A DNA stretch of 64,000 bases from Actinoplanes italicus (GTDB lineage Bacteria; Actinomycetota; Actinomycetes; Mycobacteriales; Micromonosporaceae). The position numbers were made by a program, and so were the translations under genes. Numbering within the stretch: position 1 is the first letter of the stretch; the number at the start of each line of letters is the position of its first letter. Under the pieces are notes generated by a model that saw only the letters and a program-made list of their open reading frames with translations, did no database searches and was not told the origin of the DNA. The DNA lies in the NCBI RefSeq assembly GCF_003001815.1, contig NZ_PVMZ01000032.1:31973-95972 (forward strand). The letters run 5' to 3'. Below are positions 7,814 to 16,620 of the stretch, in pieces.

Positions 7814-8830
7814 ATGAGACGAATACTGAACCCCCGGAAGATGGGCAGCATCGTGCTGGCCGGCACGCTGGCGGCCGCCACCGCCGCGTGCGGGGGCCGG
7901 CAGGACGCCGCCAGCACCGACACCGGGGGCGCCGTCACCTGTGAGGTGGGTCAGGCCACCCGGGTCGGCATCGCCACCGGTAACGCCACGGGTGTGTACT
8001 TCGCCCTCGGCAACGCGTTCGCCGAGCAGGTGAACTCGGCCGGTAAGAACGTCCAGGCCACCGCGTCGGAGACCGGCGCGTCGGTGCAGAACATCCAGCA
8101 GCTGGTCGCCGGCACCTACGACGTGGCGTTCTCGCTGGCCGACACGGCCGCCGACGCGGTCAACGGCTCCGGCAGCTTCACCACGAAGCAGCCGGTGACC
8201 GCGCTGGCCCGGATCCACACCAACTACACGCAGGTGATCGTCCGCAAGGAAGCCGGTATCAAGGACGTCGCCGGGATGAAGGGCAAGCGGGTCTCCACCG
8301 GTTCCCCGAAGTCCGGCACCGAGGTCATCGCCAACCGGGTCCTGAAGGCGGCGGGTCTGGCGGAGACCGACGTGCAGGCCCAGAAACTGGACCTGACGAA
8401 GACCGTCGACGGGATGAAGGAGGGCACCATCGACGCCCTGTTCTTCTCCGGCGGCCTGCCCACGCCGGGCATCACCGATCTGCTCACCACCAGCGCGGAC
8501 AAGGTTGAGTTCCTCGACATCACACCGCTGCTGCCGGAGATGCAGAAGATCAACGAGGTCTACCAGGAGGGCACGATCCCGGCCGCCACCTACAAGACCC
8601 CGGCCGACGTGAAGACGATCATCGTCCCGAACCTCCTGCTGGTCCGCGACAACCTGGACCCGAACGTGGCGTGCGTGCTGACCAGGGCGCTCTTCGACAA
8701 GAAGGCGCAGCTGGAGCAGGCCAACGCGGCGGCGAGGGAGATCAGCCTGGAGACGGCCCGTAAGACCGCCCCGGTCACCGTCCACCGTGGCGCCGCCAAG
8801 GCGCTGGACGACCTCGGCGCTCCGAAGTAA
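7814..8830 (+). CDS. TAXI-family TRAP transporter solute-binding lipoprotein
   Basis: Periplasm-equivalent binding subunit (338 residues) for the fused TRAP permease just upstream. A signal peptide ends in a lipobox (ATAAC, Cys26). The TAXI family signature regions are present: RVGIATGNATGVYFALGNAF near the mature N-terminus, ETGASVQNIQQLVAGTYDVA, and KRVSTGSPKSGTEVIANRVL in the middle. Known TAXI proteins bind glutamate-like or other carboxylates, but the ligand cannot be told here. The start is the ATG at 7814 with GGAGAGG upstream; an earlier in-frame ATG at 7784 lies before that site. A good terminator hairpin follows the stop codon. Confidence 0.9.
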   Translation: MRRILNPRKMGSIVLAGTLAAATAACGGRQDAASTDTGGAVTCEVGQATRVGIATGNATGVYFALGNAFAEQVNSAGKNVQATASETGASVQNIQQLVAGTYDVAFSLADTAADAVNGSGSFTTKQPVTALARIHTNYTQVIVRKEAGIKDVAGMKGKRVSTGSPKSGTEVIANRVLKAAGLAETDVQAQKLDLTKTVDGMKEGTIDALFFSGGLPTPGITDLLTTSADKVEFLDITPLLPEMQKINEVYQEGTIPAATYKTPADVKTIIVPNLLLVRDNLDPNVACVLTRALFDKKAQLEQANAAAREISLETARKTAPVTVHRGAAKALDDLGAPK

Positions 8831-8833
8831 AGA

Positions 8834-8874
8834 AAGTGTGGAGAGGTCGGTCCGGCGGCCTCTCCACACTTATT
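8834..8874 (+). terminator. Terminator of the TRAP operon
   Basis: A 13-bp perfect inverted repeat, AAGTGTGGAGAGG and its complement, ends at 8871 and is followed by ATTT. It starts three bases after the stop codon. Confidence 0.85.
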
Positions 8875-8941
8875 TCGGACTTATTTCACTCGTGACACGC
8901 GGTTTCGTAATTTCTGAGTGATATCGGTCACAGTCGTGGCC

Positions 8942-8970
8942 TTGCCGTCAATCCACTTCGGAACTAGCAT
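8942..8970 (+). promoter_or_regulatory. Probable promoter of the I36-like gene
   Basis: TTGCCG, exactly 17 bases, then TAGCAT, located 43 bases before the GTG start at 9013 in a relatively AT-rich stretch. Confidence 0.45.
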
Positions 8971-9012
8971 CCTCCGTGATCAATACGCTCTATTGGAAAA
9001 CGGGGAGTTCCA

Positions 9013-9375
9013 GTGCGTAAGGGAATGGTTGCCGCCGCAATGGTGGCTGGGTTGGTTTCGACGGCTCTCGTTGGTGCGGCCCCCGCCTTCGCCAACCAGG
9101 TCTGCATCGACAACGACCTGTGTCTCTACGAGGACGGCCGCATGAGCGGCGGCTACACCTGGTTCGAGACGAACGACTCGCTCTACTCCGGCAACAGCTT
9201 CGACAACGGTCACAGCATCAACGACCGCGTCAGCTCGGTCTCCAACATGGACCACCGTTGCTGGAGGTTCTACACCGATTCGCTCTACCGTGGCTCGAGC
9301 TGGACCATCCAGCCGTACACGGCGACCAACCAGGTGCCGCACAACGACCAGTACAGCAGCCACAAGACCTGCTGA
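9013..9375 (+). CDS. Secreted peptidase inhibitor I36-like protein
   Basis: Small exported protein of 120 residues: a signal peptide (cleavage likely after APAFA) and a mature part of about 92 residues with the pattern CIDNDLCLYEDGRMSGGYTW. This resembles the beta/gamma-crystallin-like inhibitor I36 (SMI) family of actinomycetes, known for inhibiting metalloproteases. The cysteines (residues about 31, 37, 94 and the final one) could form two disulfides. The GTG at 9013 has GGGGAG five bases upstream. It stands alone with its own promoter. Family membership rests on length, the Cys pattern and the aromatic repeats; the target protease is unknown. Confidence 0.7.
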   Translation: MRKGMVAAAMVAGLVSTALVGAAPAFANQVCIDNDLCLYEDGRMSGGYTWFETNDSLYSGNSFDNGHSINDRVSSVSNMDHRCWRFYTDSLYRGSSWTIQPYTATNQVPHNDQYSSHKTC

Positions 9376-9477
9376 CCTGGTCGTCGTGTAGTCGGTTTGC
9401 AGCAGTGCGGGGGCGTTCGCTGCGCAGTCGAGGTGTCGTTCCCGCACTGCCGCATCGTTGCTGAACCGAGGATTGTC

Positions 9478-10371
9478 TTGAGTGGGTCGAAAGTCGCCGC
9501 GTTCCGTCGCGTGCTCACCGGCGTCATAGTCGCCTCCGTGCTCGGCGGGTGCTCCGAGACTCCAGCGCGGGACATGCCCGAGCCCGCGATTCCGCAGGTC
9601 GTGCCCGTGGTCGAGATGAAGACTCTCACCCTCCCGCTGGACCGGTACGCGCCCGACACGGCGCAGTACAGCCTCGTCGAGCACGCCCGCGTGGTCCTGA
9701 TCATCGAGTGCCTGCGCGGATTCGGCATCGATCATGAGATCCCGCCGCCGTCACCGCCCGGCCCGTCCGGGAAATACGCCGAGCGTTACGGGATCGCCGA
9801 CGCGGCGCAGGCCCGCACCCACGGGTACCATCCGGCGCCGCAGGACACCGAGGCCGCCGGCCAGGCCGGAGACTTCTCCCTGAAGCCCGAGGCCCGGGCG
9901 ATCGCGACGGGTCAGGTGGCCACGGCCGCGGGCAGGAAGGTCCCGGCCGGCGGATGCACGGGCGAAGCGGACCGGAAATTGCTCGAAGGCGTCAAGTACG
10001 ACCTTCCGGAACTGTTCTACGAGAAGCTATTCTCCGAAGCTTTCGATCGCGCCCGAAATGACAGCAGGGTCCGGTCGGCCTATGCGGTGTGGTCGGCCTG
10101 CATGACGAAATCGGGTTTCAAGTATCCGGATCCCTGGGCGGCCAACAACGATCCCAGATGGCTGGAGTCCGAGGTGGCGTCGAAAGACGAGATCGCGACC
10201 GCCACAGCCGATGTCACCTGCAAGCAGGAAAGCAATCTGGTGAACATTTTCGCGGCGGTGGAACGTGCTTATCACGAGCAGGTGATCGAGCGGAACCCGG
10301 CACCGTTCGCCAAGCTCGAGGCACGCCTGCAGGCCCAGGTCCGCAACGCCCAGGCGGTCACTGCGGCGTGA
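9478..10371 (+). CDS. Putative lipoprotein of unknown function
   Basis: A 297-residue protein not recognised from any named family. With the TTG at 9478 as start (GAGGA six bases upstream) it begins with a basic stretch and hydrophobic segment ending VLGGC, a good lipobox with Cys25, so it is probably anchored outside the membrane. The mature part contains ECLRGFGI, WSACMTKSGFKYPDPWAAN and DVTCKQESNLV. Such Cys-containing sequences recur in a group of actinomycete lipoproteins, and the shorter lipoprotein at 14301 has the related motifs CMRDNGL and CFRDNGVPEWPDPD. The frame is open further upstream, but the earlier stretch lacks a signal peptide. Confidence 0.7.
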   Translation: MSGSKVAAFRRVLTGVIVASVLGGCSETPARDMPEPAIPQVVPVVEMKTLTLPLDRYAPDTAQYSLVEHARVVLIIECLRGFGIDHEIPPPSPPGPSGKYAERYGIADAAQARTHGYHPAPQDTEAAGQAGDFSLKPEARAIATGQVATAAGRKVPAGGCTGEADRKLLEGVKYDLPELFYEKLFSEAFDRARNDSRVRSAYAVWSACMTKSGFKYPDPWAANNDPRWLESEVASKDEIATATADVTCKQESNLVNIFAAVERAYHEQVIERNPAPFAKLEARLQAQVRNAQAVTAA

Positions 10372-10452
10372 CACGACCGTTCACTGTCGTGAACCGGATG
10401 GCGGTCCCGGTGGTACATCCCTGATGATGTGATTTCACAGGGGGAGACCGGG

Positions 10453-11802
10453 ATGACCGCCGTGACCCAGCCACAACCGCTCGCCGTCCGCCGCTATCCC
10501 GACCTGCTCGCGCGTGCCGCGATCGGGATGTTTCTCGTCGTCAACCTGGCGATCATCCATCTGATGTTCGTGAGTGCCGGGCCGCCCGCGTACAACGCGT
10601 TCGGGTCCGTGGGCCGGCTGCTCGGGCTCTACCTCGCTTTCGCGATGGTGGTGCAGGTGCTGCTGGTGGCCCGTCTGCCGCTGCTGGACCGCGCGTTCGG
10701 CATGGACCGGCTGACCGGCTGGCACCGGTGGACCGGTTTCACCGTCTTCTGGCTGGCCGTACTGCACCCGTCGTTCGTGGTCCTGGGTTTCGCCAGTCAC
10801 GACGGGGTGTCCGTCTTCCGGACCGCGCTCACCCTGTCGGCGCAACTGCCGGTGCTGCTCGGCCTGGTCGCGGTCGCGCTGATCATGCTGATCGTCGGGC
10901 TGTCCGTGCGGATCGCGCGGCGCCGTCTCTCGTACGAGATGTGGCACGCCGTGCACCTGCTGCTCTACGTCGTGCTGCTGCTCGGCATCGTGCACCAGCT
11001 ATACGAGGGCACCGCCTTCGCCATCAACCTGCTGACCTGGCTGTACTGGTGGGGGCTGTGGGTGTTCGCGCTGGGCGCCCTGATCACCGGCCGCCTGATC
11101 GTGCCGCTGCTGCGTAACAACCGGCACCGCCTACGGGTCGCCGCGGTGGTCCCGGAGTCCGACGACGTCGTGTCGGTGCACGTCACCGGCCGTGACCTGG
11201 ACAGCCTGCGGGCGCGATCCGGGCAGTTCTTCCTGTGGCGGTTCCCCGGTCACAACCGGTGGTGGCAGGTGAACCCGTTCTCGCTGTCGGCCGCCCCCAA
11301 CGAGCGGTCGCTGCGACTGACCGCGAAGGGTGTCGGCAGCACCAGCGCCGGGCTGCGTGACCTGCCGATCGGGGCGCGCGTGTTCGCCGAGGGGCCGTAC
11401 GGCGCGTTCACCCTGGACCGCCGTACCCGTACGGCCACCCTGCTGATCGCCGGCGGCATCGGTGTCACCCCGATCCGCTCCCTGCTGGAGGACCCGGCAC
11501 TCGGCGGTGACGTGGTCGTCCTGTACCGGGTTCGCAGCGGCGCCGACGCGGTCCTGCTCGGCGAGATGCGCAACCTGGCCCGCGAACGCGGTGCCCGGCT
11601 GCACGTCCTGACCGGCCGCACCGGCGGCGCCAACCAGCCGTTCGCGCCGGAGAACCTGCGCGCCCTGGTCCCCGACGTCACCGATCGCGACGTTTACGTG
11701 TGCGGCCCCATGGCGCTGACCAACGCGGTGCTGGTCTCGCTGCGCCGCTTGAAGGTCCCGTCCCGGCAGGTGCACGCCGAACTGTTCCGGCTGGCCGGCT
11801 GA
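10453..11802 (+). CDS. Ferric-reductase-like membrane flavoprotein
   Basis: 449-residue fusion of a six-helix ferric-reductase/NOX-type haem domain (residues about 20-215) and a ferredoxin-NADP-reductase-type cytoplasmic domain. Candidate haem ligands are His in GWHRWTGFTVFWLAVLHP and in MWHAVHLLLYVVLLLGIVHQ. The flavin-binding motif is NPFSLSAAP, the nucleotide-binding motif is AGGIGVTPIRSLL and the C-terminal motif is VYVCGPMALTNAV. It would move electrons from NAD(P)H through FAD and haem across the membrane; the acceptor is unknown. The ATG at 10453 follows GGGGAG. It is convergent with, and only two bases from, the SRPBCC gene, with no terminator between them. Confidence 0.85.
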   Translation: MTAVTQPQPLAVRRYPDLLARAAIGMFLVVNLAIIHLMFVSAGPPAYNAFGSVGRLLGLYLAFAMVVQVLLVARLPLLDRAFGMDRLTGWHRWTGFTVFWLAVLHPSFVVLGFASHDGVSVFRTALTLSAQLPVLLGLVAVALIMLIVGLSVRIARRRLSYEMWHAVHLLLYVVLLLGIVHQLYEGTAFAINLLTWLYWWGLWVFALGALITGRLIVPLLRNNRHRLRVAAVVPESDDVVSVHVTGRDLDSLRARSGQFFLWRFPGHNRWWQVNPFSLSAAPNERSLRLTAKGVGSTSAGLRDLPIGARVFAEGPYGAFTLDRRTRTATLLIAGGIGVTPIRSLLEDPALGGDVVVLYRVRSGADAVLLGEMRNLARERGARLHVLTGRTGGANQPFAPENLRALVPDVTDRDVYVCGPMALTNAVLVSLRRLKVPSRQVHAELFRLAG

Positions 11803-11804
11803 GG

Positions 11805-12230
11805 TCAGTCCCGGTGTTCGCTCTCCATCAGGGCGATCAGGTTCGCCAGGTCGGCGGCGAGCACCTTCTCCAGGCCGGCGAATCCGTCCGCCAGCTCCCC
11901 GGCACGCGGGCCGTCGATCCGGGCGTGCAGTTCCAGGCGGCTGCCCGTGCCGAGCTGGTGCGACTCGTGCCGGACGGTCAGCTCGCCGCCCTCGAGCAGC
12001 AGCGTGTCCTGGAAGGCGAGCCCCGGCACGAGGTCGCTGACGAGGAACAGCGTCTCCTCGCCCTCGCGCGCCTTCATGACGCCGCGTGCACCGACCCGCA
12101 GCGGCCCCTCGAGGCGGATGTACTCCATCCCGGGTGCCCACTCGGGGTGCGTCGCCAGGTCGCACCAGCGGGCGTGGAAGTGCTCCGGAGCGACTCGGGA
12201 CTCGGCGGTGATCAGCGGAAACTCGATCAT
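11805..12230 (-). CDS. SRPBCC-fold protein (polyketide cyclase/START-like)
   Basis: About 141 residues starting MIEFPLITAESRVAPEHFHA, followed by a WAPGMEYIRLEGPLRVGARG stretch and alternating beta-type segments, which fit the SRPBCC ligand-binding fold. No catalytic residues can be assigned, so ligand and role are unknown. The frame extends to a GTG at 12254 that overlaps the response-regulator stop codon (GTGGATGA), so translation may be coupled. I prefer the ATG at 12230 because the extra codons include rare CTA and the family usually begins with MIE. It lies downstream of a two-component system on the same strand. Confidence 0.65.
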   Translation of the reverse strand: MIEFPLITAESRVAPEHFHARWCDLATHPEWAPGMEYIRLEGPLRVGARGVMKAREGEETLFLVSDLVPGLAFQDTLLLEGGELTVRHESHQLGTGSRLELHARIDGPRAGELADGFAGLEKVLAADLANLIALMESEHRD

Positions 12231-12246
12231 GACGGTGGATGCTAGC

Positions 12247-12909
12247 TCATCCACCTGCGGAGACCAGTCCGCACTCGTACCCGAGGATGACGGCCTGGAC
12301 CCGGTCGCGGAGGCCCAGCTTCGCGAGGATCCGCCCGATGTGGGTCTTCACCGTGCCCTCGGAGACGCGTAGCTCGACGGCGATCTCGGCGTTCGACAGG
12401 CCCCGCGCGATCAGCGTGAGCACCTCCCGCTCGCGGGCGGTCAGCGGGTCCAGCCGATGATCCGGGCGGGCCGTCGCCGCGGCCGGTGCGCTGACGAAGT
12501 GGGCGATCAGCCGGCGGGTGGCGCTCGGCGCGGTCACCGCCTCCCCGGAGACCACCACCCGGACCGCGGCCACCAGGTCCTCGGCCAGGGTGTCCTTGAG
12601 CAGGAACCCGCTGGCACCGGCACGCAGCCCGGCGAACAGGTAGTCGTCGAGGTCGAACGTGGTCAGGATGATCACCTTCGGGGCGGGGGAGAGGGCCCGG
12701 ACCCGGCCGGTCGCGGTGATGCCGTCGACGCCGGGCATGCGGACGTCCATCAGCACCACGTCCGGCCGGGTGCGGGCGACCACCTCGAGCGCCGTCGCGC
12801 CGTCACCTGCCTCGCCGACCACCTCGATGTCACCGGTCTCGTCGAGGATCATCCGGAAGCCGGTCCGCACCAGGACCTGATCGTCGACGAGCACCACCCG
12901 GACGGCCAT
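12247..12909 (-). CDS. LuxR/NarL-type response regulator
   Basis: 220 residues: a receiver domain with phospho-acceptor Asp55 in VVLMDVRMPG, the acidic pair near the N-terminus (VDD) and a conserved Lys in FLLKD, then a LuxR-type helix-turn-helix (LTAREREVLTLIARGLSNAE). It is the partner of the histidine kinase directly upstream; the kinase TGA and this ATG overlap as TGATG. The divergent lipoprotein/HlyD/ABC export operon starting at 14301 is the likely target, as in many actinomycete cell-envelope-stress or peptide-resistance modules. That link is inferred from position. Confidence 0.93.
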   Translation of the reverse strand: MAVRVVLVDDQVLVRTGFRMILDETGDIEVVGEAGDGATALEVVARTRPDVVLMDVRMPGVDGITATGRVRALSPAPKVIILTTFDLDDYLFAGLRAGASGFLLKDTLAEDLVAAVRVVVSGEAVTAPSATRRLIAHFVSAPAAATARPDHRLDPLTAREREVLTLIARGLSNAEIAVELRVSEGTVKTHIGRILAKLGLRDRVQAVILGYECGLVSAGG

Positions 12910-14159
12910 CAGCCGCTCACCACCGGAAGCGCGGCCGGCGTGAGGGGCAGGCGGGCCAGCACCCGGAACCCGCCGTCCGGTCCCGGCCCGGTCTCCAGGG
13001 TGCCGTCGAGCAGCCGGACCCGCTCGGCGATGCCCCGCAGACCGTTGCCGGTGTCCCGGCGGAACCGGAAGGCCGGCGTGCGGCCGTCGTCGCGCACCTC
13101 GATCTCCAGGTGATCCGGGGCGAAGCCGAGCCGTACCGCCGCGGCGGCGCCCTCACCGGCGTGCTTCAGCGTGTTGGTCAGCGCCTCCTGCGCGATCCGG
13201 TACGCGGACAGGTCGGCCCCGGCCGGCAGCGGCACCGGATCGCCCTCGACGGTGAACGTCACGGCCGTGCCGGTGGCCCGGATCCGGTCGATCAGCTCCG
13301 GCAGCGACTCCACACCGGGCTGCGGCGCGAGTTCCGGCTCCTCGCGGACGATGGCGAGCAGGCGCCGCATCTCGGCCAGCGACGACCGGCCGGTGGTGAC
13401 GATGTCACGGAGCGCGGTCTCCGTACGATCGGGATGTCTCTTCAGAGCCGCGGCCGCCCCCTGTGCCTGGACCACCATGACGGAGAGGCCGTGCGCGACG
13501 ACGTCGTGCAGCTCGCGGGTGATCCGGGAGCGTTCGGCAGCCGTCGCCAGGGCGACCCGCTGTCTCTGCTCACGCTCCAGGTCGGCGGCGCGCCGCTCCA
13601 GGGTCCGCAGATGGATGCGCCGGCCGCGCAGGTTGTCGCCGAGCAGGTAGGCCGCCGCCACCACGAGCAGCAGGCCGCTGCTCTGCATCAGGCGATCCCC
13701 CACGCCGTCCTGCTCCTGCTCGACCATCATCGCCGGAGGTCTCTCGGGCCGGAACGCGACGGCCCGTGGATCCGGGGTGAAGGCCGGCTGATCGCCGGCC
13801 GAGGTCGGGCCGAGCAGGCTCACCCCGGCGATCGCGGCCATCAGAACGCCGCACGTGATCGCGCCCGCCCGGCGTGGCCGGTCTGCGGCGGCCAGCGCGA
13901 ACAGGGCGATCAGCACGGTCAGGTCGAGTGCCTCGACGCCGGTCGGCTCGGGCACGTGATGGCCGAACGAGCCGATCGCCGTCAGGACGACCGCGAGCAG
14001 CGGGCGGTGCCGGCACACCAGCAGGCCCGCCACCATGAACAGGGTGAAGATCCACCACCGGTCGACGTCGTCGCGCAGCTCCTCGGCGGACGCGGCGGTC
14101 AGCACGATCGCGGCCGTGAGGTCGACCGCGAACCACCGCAGGCGCATCAGCCAGGACAT
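12909..14159 (-). CDS. Sensor histidine kinase (HisKA_3 type)
   Basis: 416 residues with several N-terminal membrane helices (roughly 10-45, 50-70, 78-92, 98-118 and 160-175), a coiled coil, the phosphorylation motif RELHDVVAHGLSVMVVQAQG (His218) and a C-terminal ATPase domain with an N box around EALTNTLKHA and a GNGLRGIAERV G box. There is no large extracellular sensor, only short loops, as in kinases that sense the membrane or a partner transporter. It is cotranscribed with the response regulator and divergent from an export operon, whose substrate it may sense. Start ATG at 14159. Confidence 0.92.
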   Translation of the reverse strand: MSWLMRLRWFAVDLTAAIVLTAASAEELRDDVDRWWIFTLFMVAGLLVCRHRPLLAVVLTAIGSFGHHVPEPTGVEALDLTVLIALFALAAADRPRRAGAITCGVLMAAIAGVSLLGPTSAGDQPAFTPDPRAVAFRPERPPAMMVEQEQDGVGDRLMQSSGLLLVVAAAYLLGDNLRGRRIHLRTLERRAADLEREQRQRVALATAAERSRITRELHDVVAHGLSVMVVQAQGAAAALKRHPDRTETALRDIVTTGRSSLAEMRRLLAIVREEPELAPQPGVESLPELIDRIRATGTAVTFTVEGDPVPLPAGADLSAYRIAQEALTNTLKHAGEGAAAAVRLGFAPDHLEIEVRDDGRTPAFRFRRDTGNGLRGIAERVRLLDGTLETGPGPDGGFRVLARLPLTPAALPVVSG

Positions 14160-14300
14160 TCGTCCAGTTTAGATACGGCGGGCCGCCGCGACGTCGGTCC
14201 GTGGTCGGACGTTCGCGTACGACCGGGGGCATACGCGCGGCCCGGACCATCCGACCGCTCGCGGACGCCCGGCGGGTGCCCCGGCGGCCACCCTGTTCCC

Positions 14301-14873
14301 ATGAGAGCCAGGAGAATCGCCATCCGATGCGTGGCGGCCGCCGTGCTGGTCACGCTCGCCGCCTGTTCCGGCAACGGCACACCCACGTCGTCCGCCTCCT
14401 CGTACGTCCCGGCCATGTCCGACGAGGCGCTGCTCGCCCTCGGCAAGGAGGTCGTGCAGTGCATGCGGGACAACGGCCTGACCGACATGCCGGACCCGTA
14501 CGTCGAGGACCACCGCCTCGCCGTGCCCGACGACGAGATGGACGCCGCCGAGGAGAAGGCCGGTGAGCAGAAGTTCGAGGCCGCCAGGGACGCCTGCCAG
14601 AAGGCCTTCGACAAGATCCCGCAGGGCGCGATCGCACAGGAGGATCCGGAACAGGCGGCGCCGCCCGGCCCGCAGGACGTCGAGACGCTGCGCAAGCTCG
14701 CCCAGTGCTTCCGCGACAACGGCGTACCGGAGTGGCCCGACCCGGACTCGGAGGGCCGGTTCCCGCTGCGTGGCACGGCGCTGGAGGGCGAGCGGCCCGA
14801 GCCGGGCAACCGCCTCCACGCCGCCCACGAGGCGTGCGAGGGGATCTGGTCCGGCCCGATCGGGATCTCATGA
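14301..14873 (+). CDS. Putative lipoprotein, first gene of an export operon
   Basis: 190-residue exported protein: signal peptide with lipobox LAAC (Cys22), Ser/Thr-rich spacer, then two similar halves that each contain a CMRDNG/CFRDNG motif and PDP (CMRDNGLTDMPDP and CFRDNGVPEWPDPD). The duplication suggests two copies of a small Cys-bearing fold. Its stop overlaps the start of the membrane-fusion protein (ATGA), so the two are co-translated. Function is unknown; a role as an extracytoplasmic partner or sensor for the MacB-like transporter is inferred from the operon. Confidence 0.8.
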   Translation: MRARRIAIRCVAAAVLVTLAACSGNGTPTSSASSYVPAMSDEALLALGKEVVQCMRDNGLTDMPDPYVEDHRLAVPDDEMDAAEEKAGEQKFEAARDACQKAFDKIPQGAIAQEDPEQAAPPGPQDVETLRKLAQCFRDNGVPEWPDPDSEGRFPLRGTALEGERPEPGNRLHAAHEACEGIWSGPIGIS

Positions 14874-15955
14874 GCGGCCGGCGAAGGGGCCGGACGGTCG
14901 CCGCGTCACTGACCGGGGTGGTGGTCGCGGCCGGCGTGCTGGTCACCGGCTACACCCTCACCGCGACGCCGGAGGCGCCGGCCGGCGCGGCCGAGGTGCC
15001 GACCGGCACGGTCGCGGTGAAGAAGGGGACGGTCACCCAGCGGTTCCGGATCTCCGGCACGTACGGCTTCGACGGCACCTACACCGTCATCCACCGCGGC
15101 GCGCCCGGCGTGCTGACCGGCGCCGTGGCGGCCGGTTCCACGATCGGCAGGGGCGGCGTCCTGTACCGGGTCGACGGCGCGGCGGTGCGGCTGCTGTACG
15201 GCACCGTCCCCGCCTACCGTGACCTGGACATCGGCGTCACCGACGGCGACGACGTGCGCCAGCTGGAGCGCAACCTGAAGGTCCTCGGCATGGATCCGGA
15301 CGGCGAGATGACCGTCGACCGGGACTTCACCTGGGCGACGGCGGCCGCGGTGAAGCGCCTGCAGAAGAAGTGGGGCGTCACCCGGACCGGCGCCCTGGAG
15401 TTCGGGACGGTGGCGTTCCTGTCCGGTGAGGTCCGGGTCGCCGCGGCGTCGATCGAGGTCGGTGCCTCGGTGGGCCCGGATCGGCCGGTGCTCACCGGCA
15501 CCACCACGAAGCGGGTGGTCACCGCTGACCTCACCGCTGACCGGCAGAACCAGGTCCGGGCCGGCGACAAGGTGTCGGTCGCCCTGCCCGGCTCCGGTGC
15601 GGTCGACGGCGAGGTGCTGCGGGTCGGCAGGGTGGCCACCTCCACCACCGGCGACAACGGCGAACCCGGGCCGGCCACCGTGCAGGTCGTCATGCGGATC
15701 GCCACGCCGAAGGGCGGCTCCTCGCTTGACCAGGCGTCGGTGCAGGTCAACCTGGCCACGTCGCAACGCAGAGGCGTGCTGATCGTGCCGGTGTCGGCGC
15801 TGCTGGCCGGCCCGGGGACCGGTGGGTACCGGGTGCGCCTGGCCTCCGGGGCCCATGTGGACGTCGAGCCCGGCCTGTACGACGACACGTCCGGGATGGT
15901 CGAGGTCGGCGGTGCCCTGAAGGAGGGCGACCAGGTGGAGGTGCCGGAACAGTGA
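14870..15955 (+). CDS. HlyD-like periplasmic adaptor with peptidoglycan-binding domain
   Basis: 361 residues with one N-terminal membrane anchor (residues about 10-32), a first beta-barrel/lipoyl-like segment, an inserted peptidoglycan-binding domain (DDVRQLERNLKVLGM to KRLQKKWGV, residues about 122-165), and a second barrel with RAGDKVSVALPGSGAVDGEV. This layout is typical of adaptor proteins that work with MacB-like ABC transporters in Gram-positive bacteria. It overlaps its neighbours by four bases on both sides. It probably links the permease to the cell wall. Confidence 0.85.
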   Translation: MSGRRRGRTVAASLTGVVVAAGVLVTGYTLTATPEAPAGAAEVPTGTVAVKKGTVTQRFRISGTYGFDGTYTVIHRGAPGVLTGAVAAGSTIGRGGVLYRVDGAAVRLLYGTVPAYRDLDIGVTDGDDVRQLERNLKVLGMDPDGEMTVDRDFTWATAAAVKRLQKKWGVTRTGALEFGTVAFLSGEVRVAAASIEVGASVGPDRPVLTGTTTKRVVTADLTADRQNQVRAGDKVSVALPGSGAVDGEVLRVGRVATSTTGDNGEPGPATVQVVMRIATPKGGSSLDQASVQVNLATSQRRGVLIVPVSALLAGPGTGGYRVRLASGAHVDVEPGLYDDTSGMVEVGGALKEGDQVEVPEQ

Positions 15956-16620
15956 CAGCCGCCCTGGAACTTCTGAGCGTGCGCAAGACGTACCCCGGAA
16001 GCCCGCCGGTCGAGTCGGTCCGCGGTGTCGATCTCACGGTGCGCGACGGTGAGATGGTCGCCGTGGTCGGCCCGTCCGGCTCGGGCAAGAGCACCCTGCT
16101 GAACCTGGCCGCCGGACTGGACCGGCCGACCTCCGGATCCGTGCGGATCGCCGGCGAGGCCCTGGAGAAGCTGAGCGAACGACGGCTCGCCGGGCTGCGC
16201 GCGCACCGGCTGGGCGTGGTCTTCCAGCAGTTCTTCCTGCTCGACCACGCCGACGCCCGGGACAACGTGGCCACCGGCCTGCTCTATCGCGGGGTGCCGG
16301 CCCGGCAGCGGCGCGCCGCCGCCGAGGAGACCCTGGAACGGGTCGGGCTCGGGCACCGGATGAACCACCGGGCCCGGCTGCTCTCCGGCGGCGAACGGCA
16401 GCGGGTGGCCATCGCCCGCGCGCTGATCGGGCGGCCCGCGGTGCTCTTCGCCGACGAGCCGACCGGCAATCTCGACTCAGGCACCGGCGACGGCATCCTC
16501 GCCCTGCTGCAGGGGCTCAACGAGGCCGGTACGACCATCGTGGTGATCACCCACGACAGCCACGTGGCCGCTGCCGCACAGCGCCGGGTCACCATCCTCG
16601 ACGGGAGGGTCGCGTCATGA
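15952..16620 (+). CDS. ABC transporter ATP-binding protein (MacB/LolD type)
   Basis: 222-residue ATPase with Walker A GPSGSGKST (residues 40-48), signature LSGGERQRVAIARAL, Walker B VLFADEPTGNLDS and the His switch VITHD. The EPTGNLDS form is typical of the LolD/MacB group that works with FtsX-like permeases. It starts with GTG at 15952 inside GTGA and overlaps the permease start by four bases. It should power export of a peptide, antibiotic or lipid by the mechanotransmission permease downstream. Confidence 0.93.
   Translation: MTAALELLSVRKTYPGSPPVESVRGVDLTVRDGEMVAVVGPSGSGKSTLLNLAAGLDRPTSGSVRIAGEALEKLSERRLAGLRAHRLGVVFQQFFLLDHADARDNVATGLLYRGVPARQRRAAAEETLERVGLGHRMNHRARLLSGGERQRVAIARALIGRPAVLFADEPTGNLDSGTGDGILALLQGLNEAGTTIVVITHDSHVAAAAQRRVTILDGRVAS

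Noticed and set aside
10379..10394. Hairpin GTTCAC-TGTC-GTGAAC after the lipoprotein gene
   Set aside because: The stem is only six bases and could be chance. It is too weak to call a terminator or operator.
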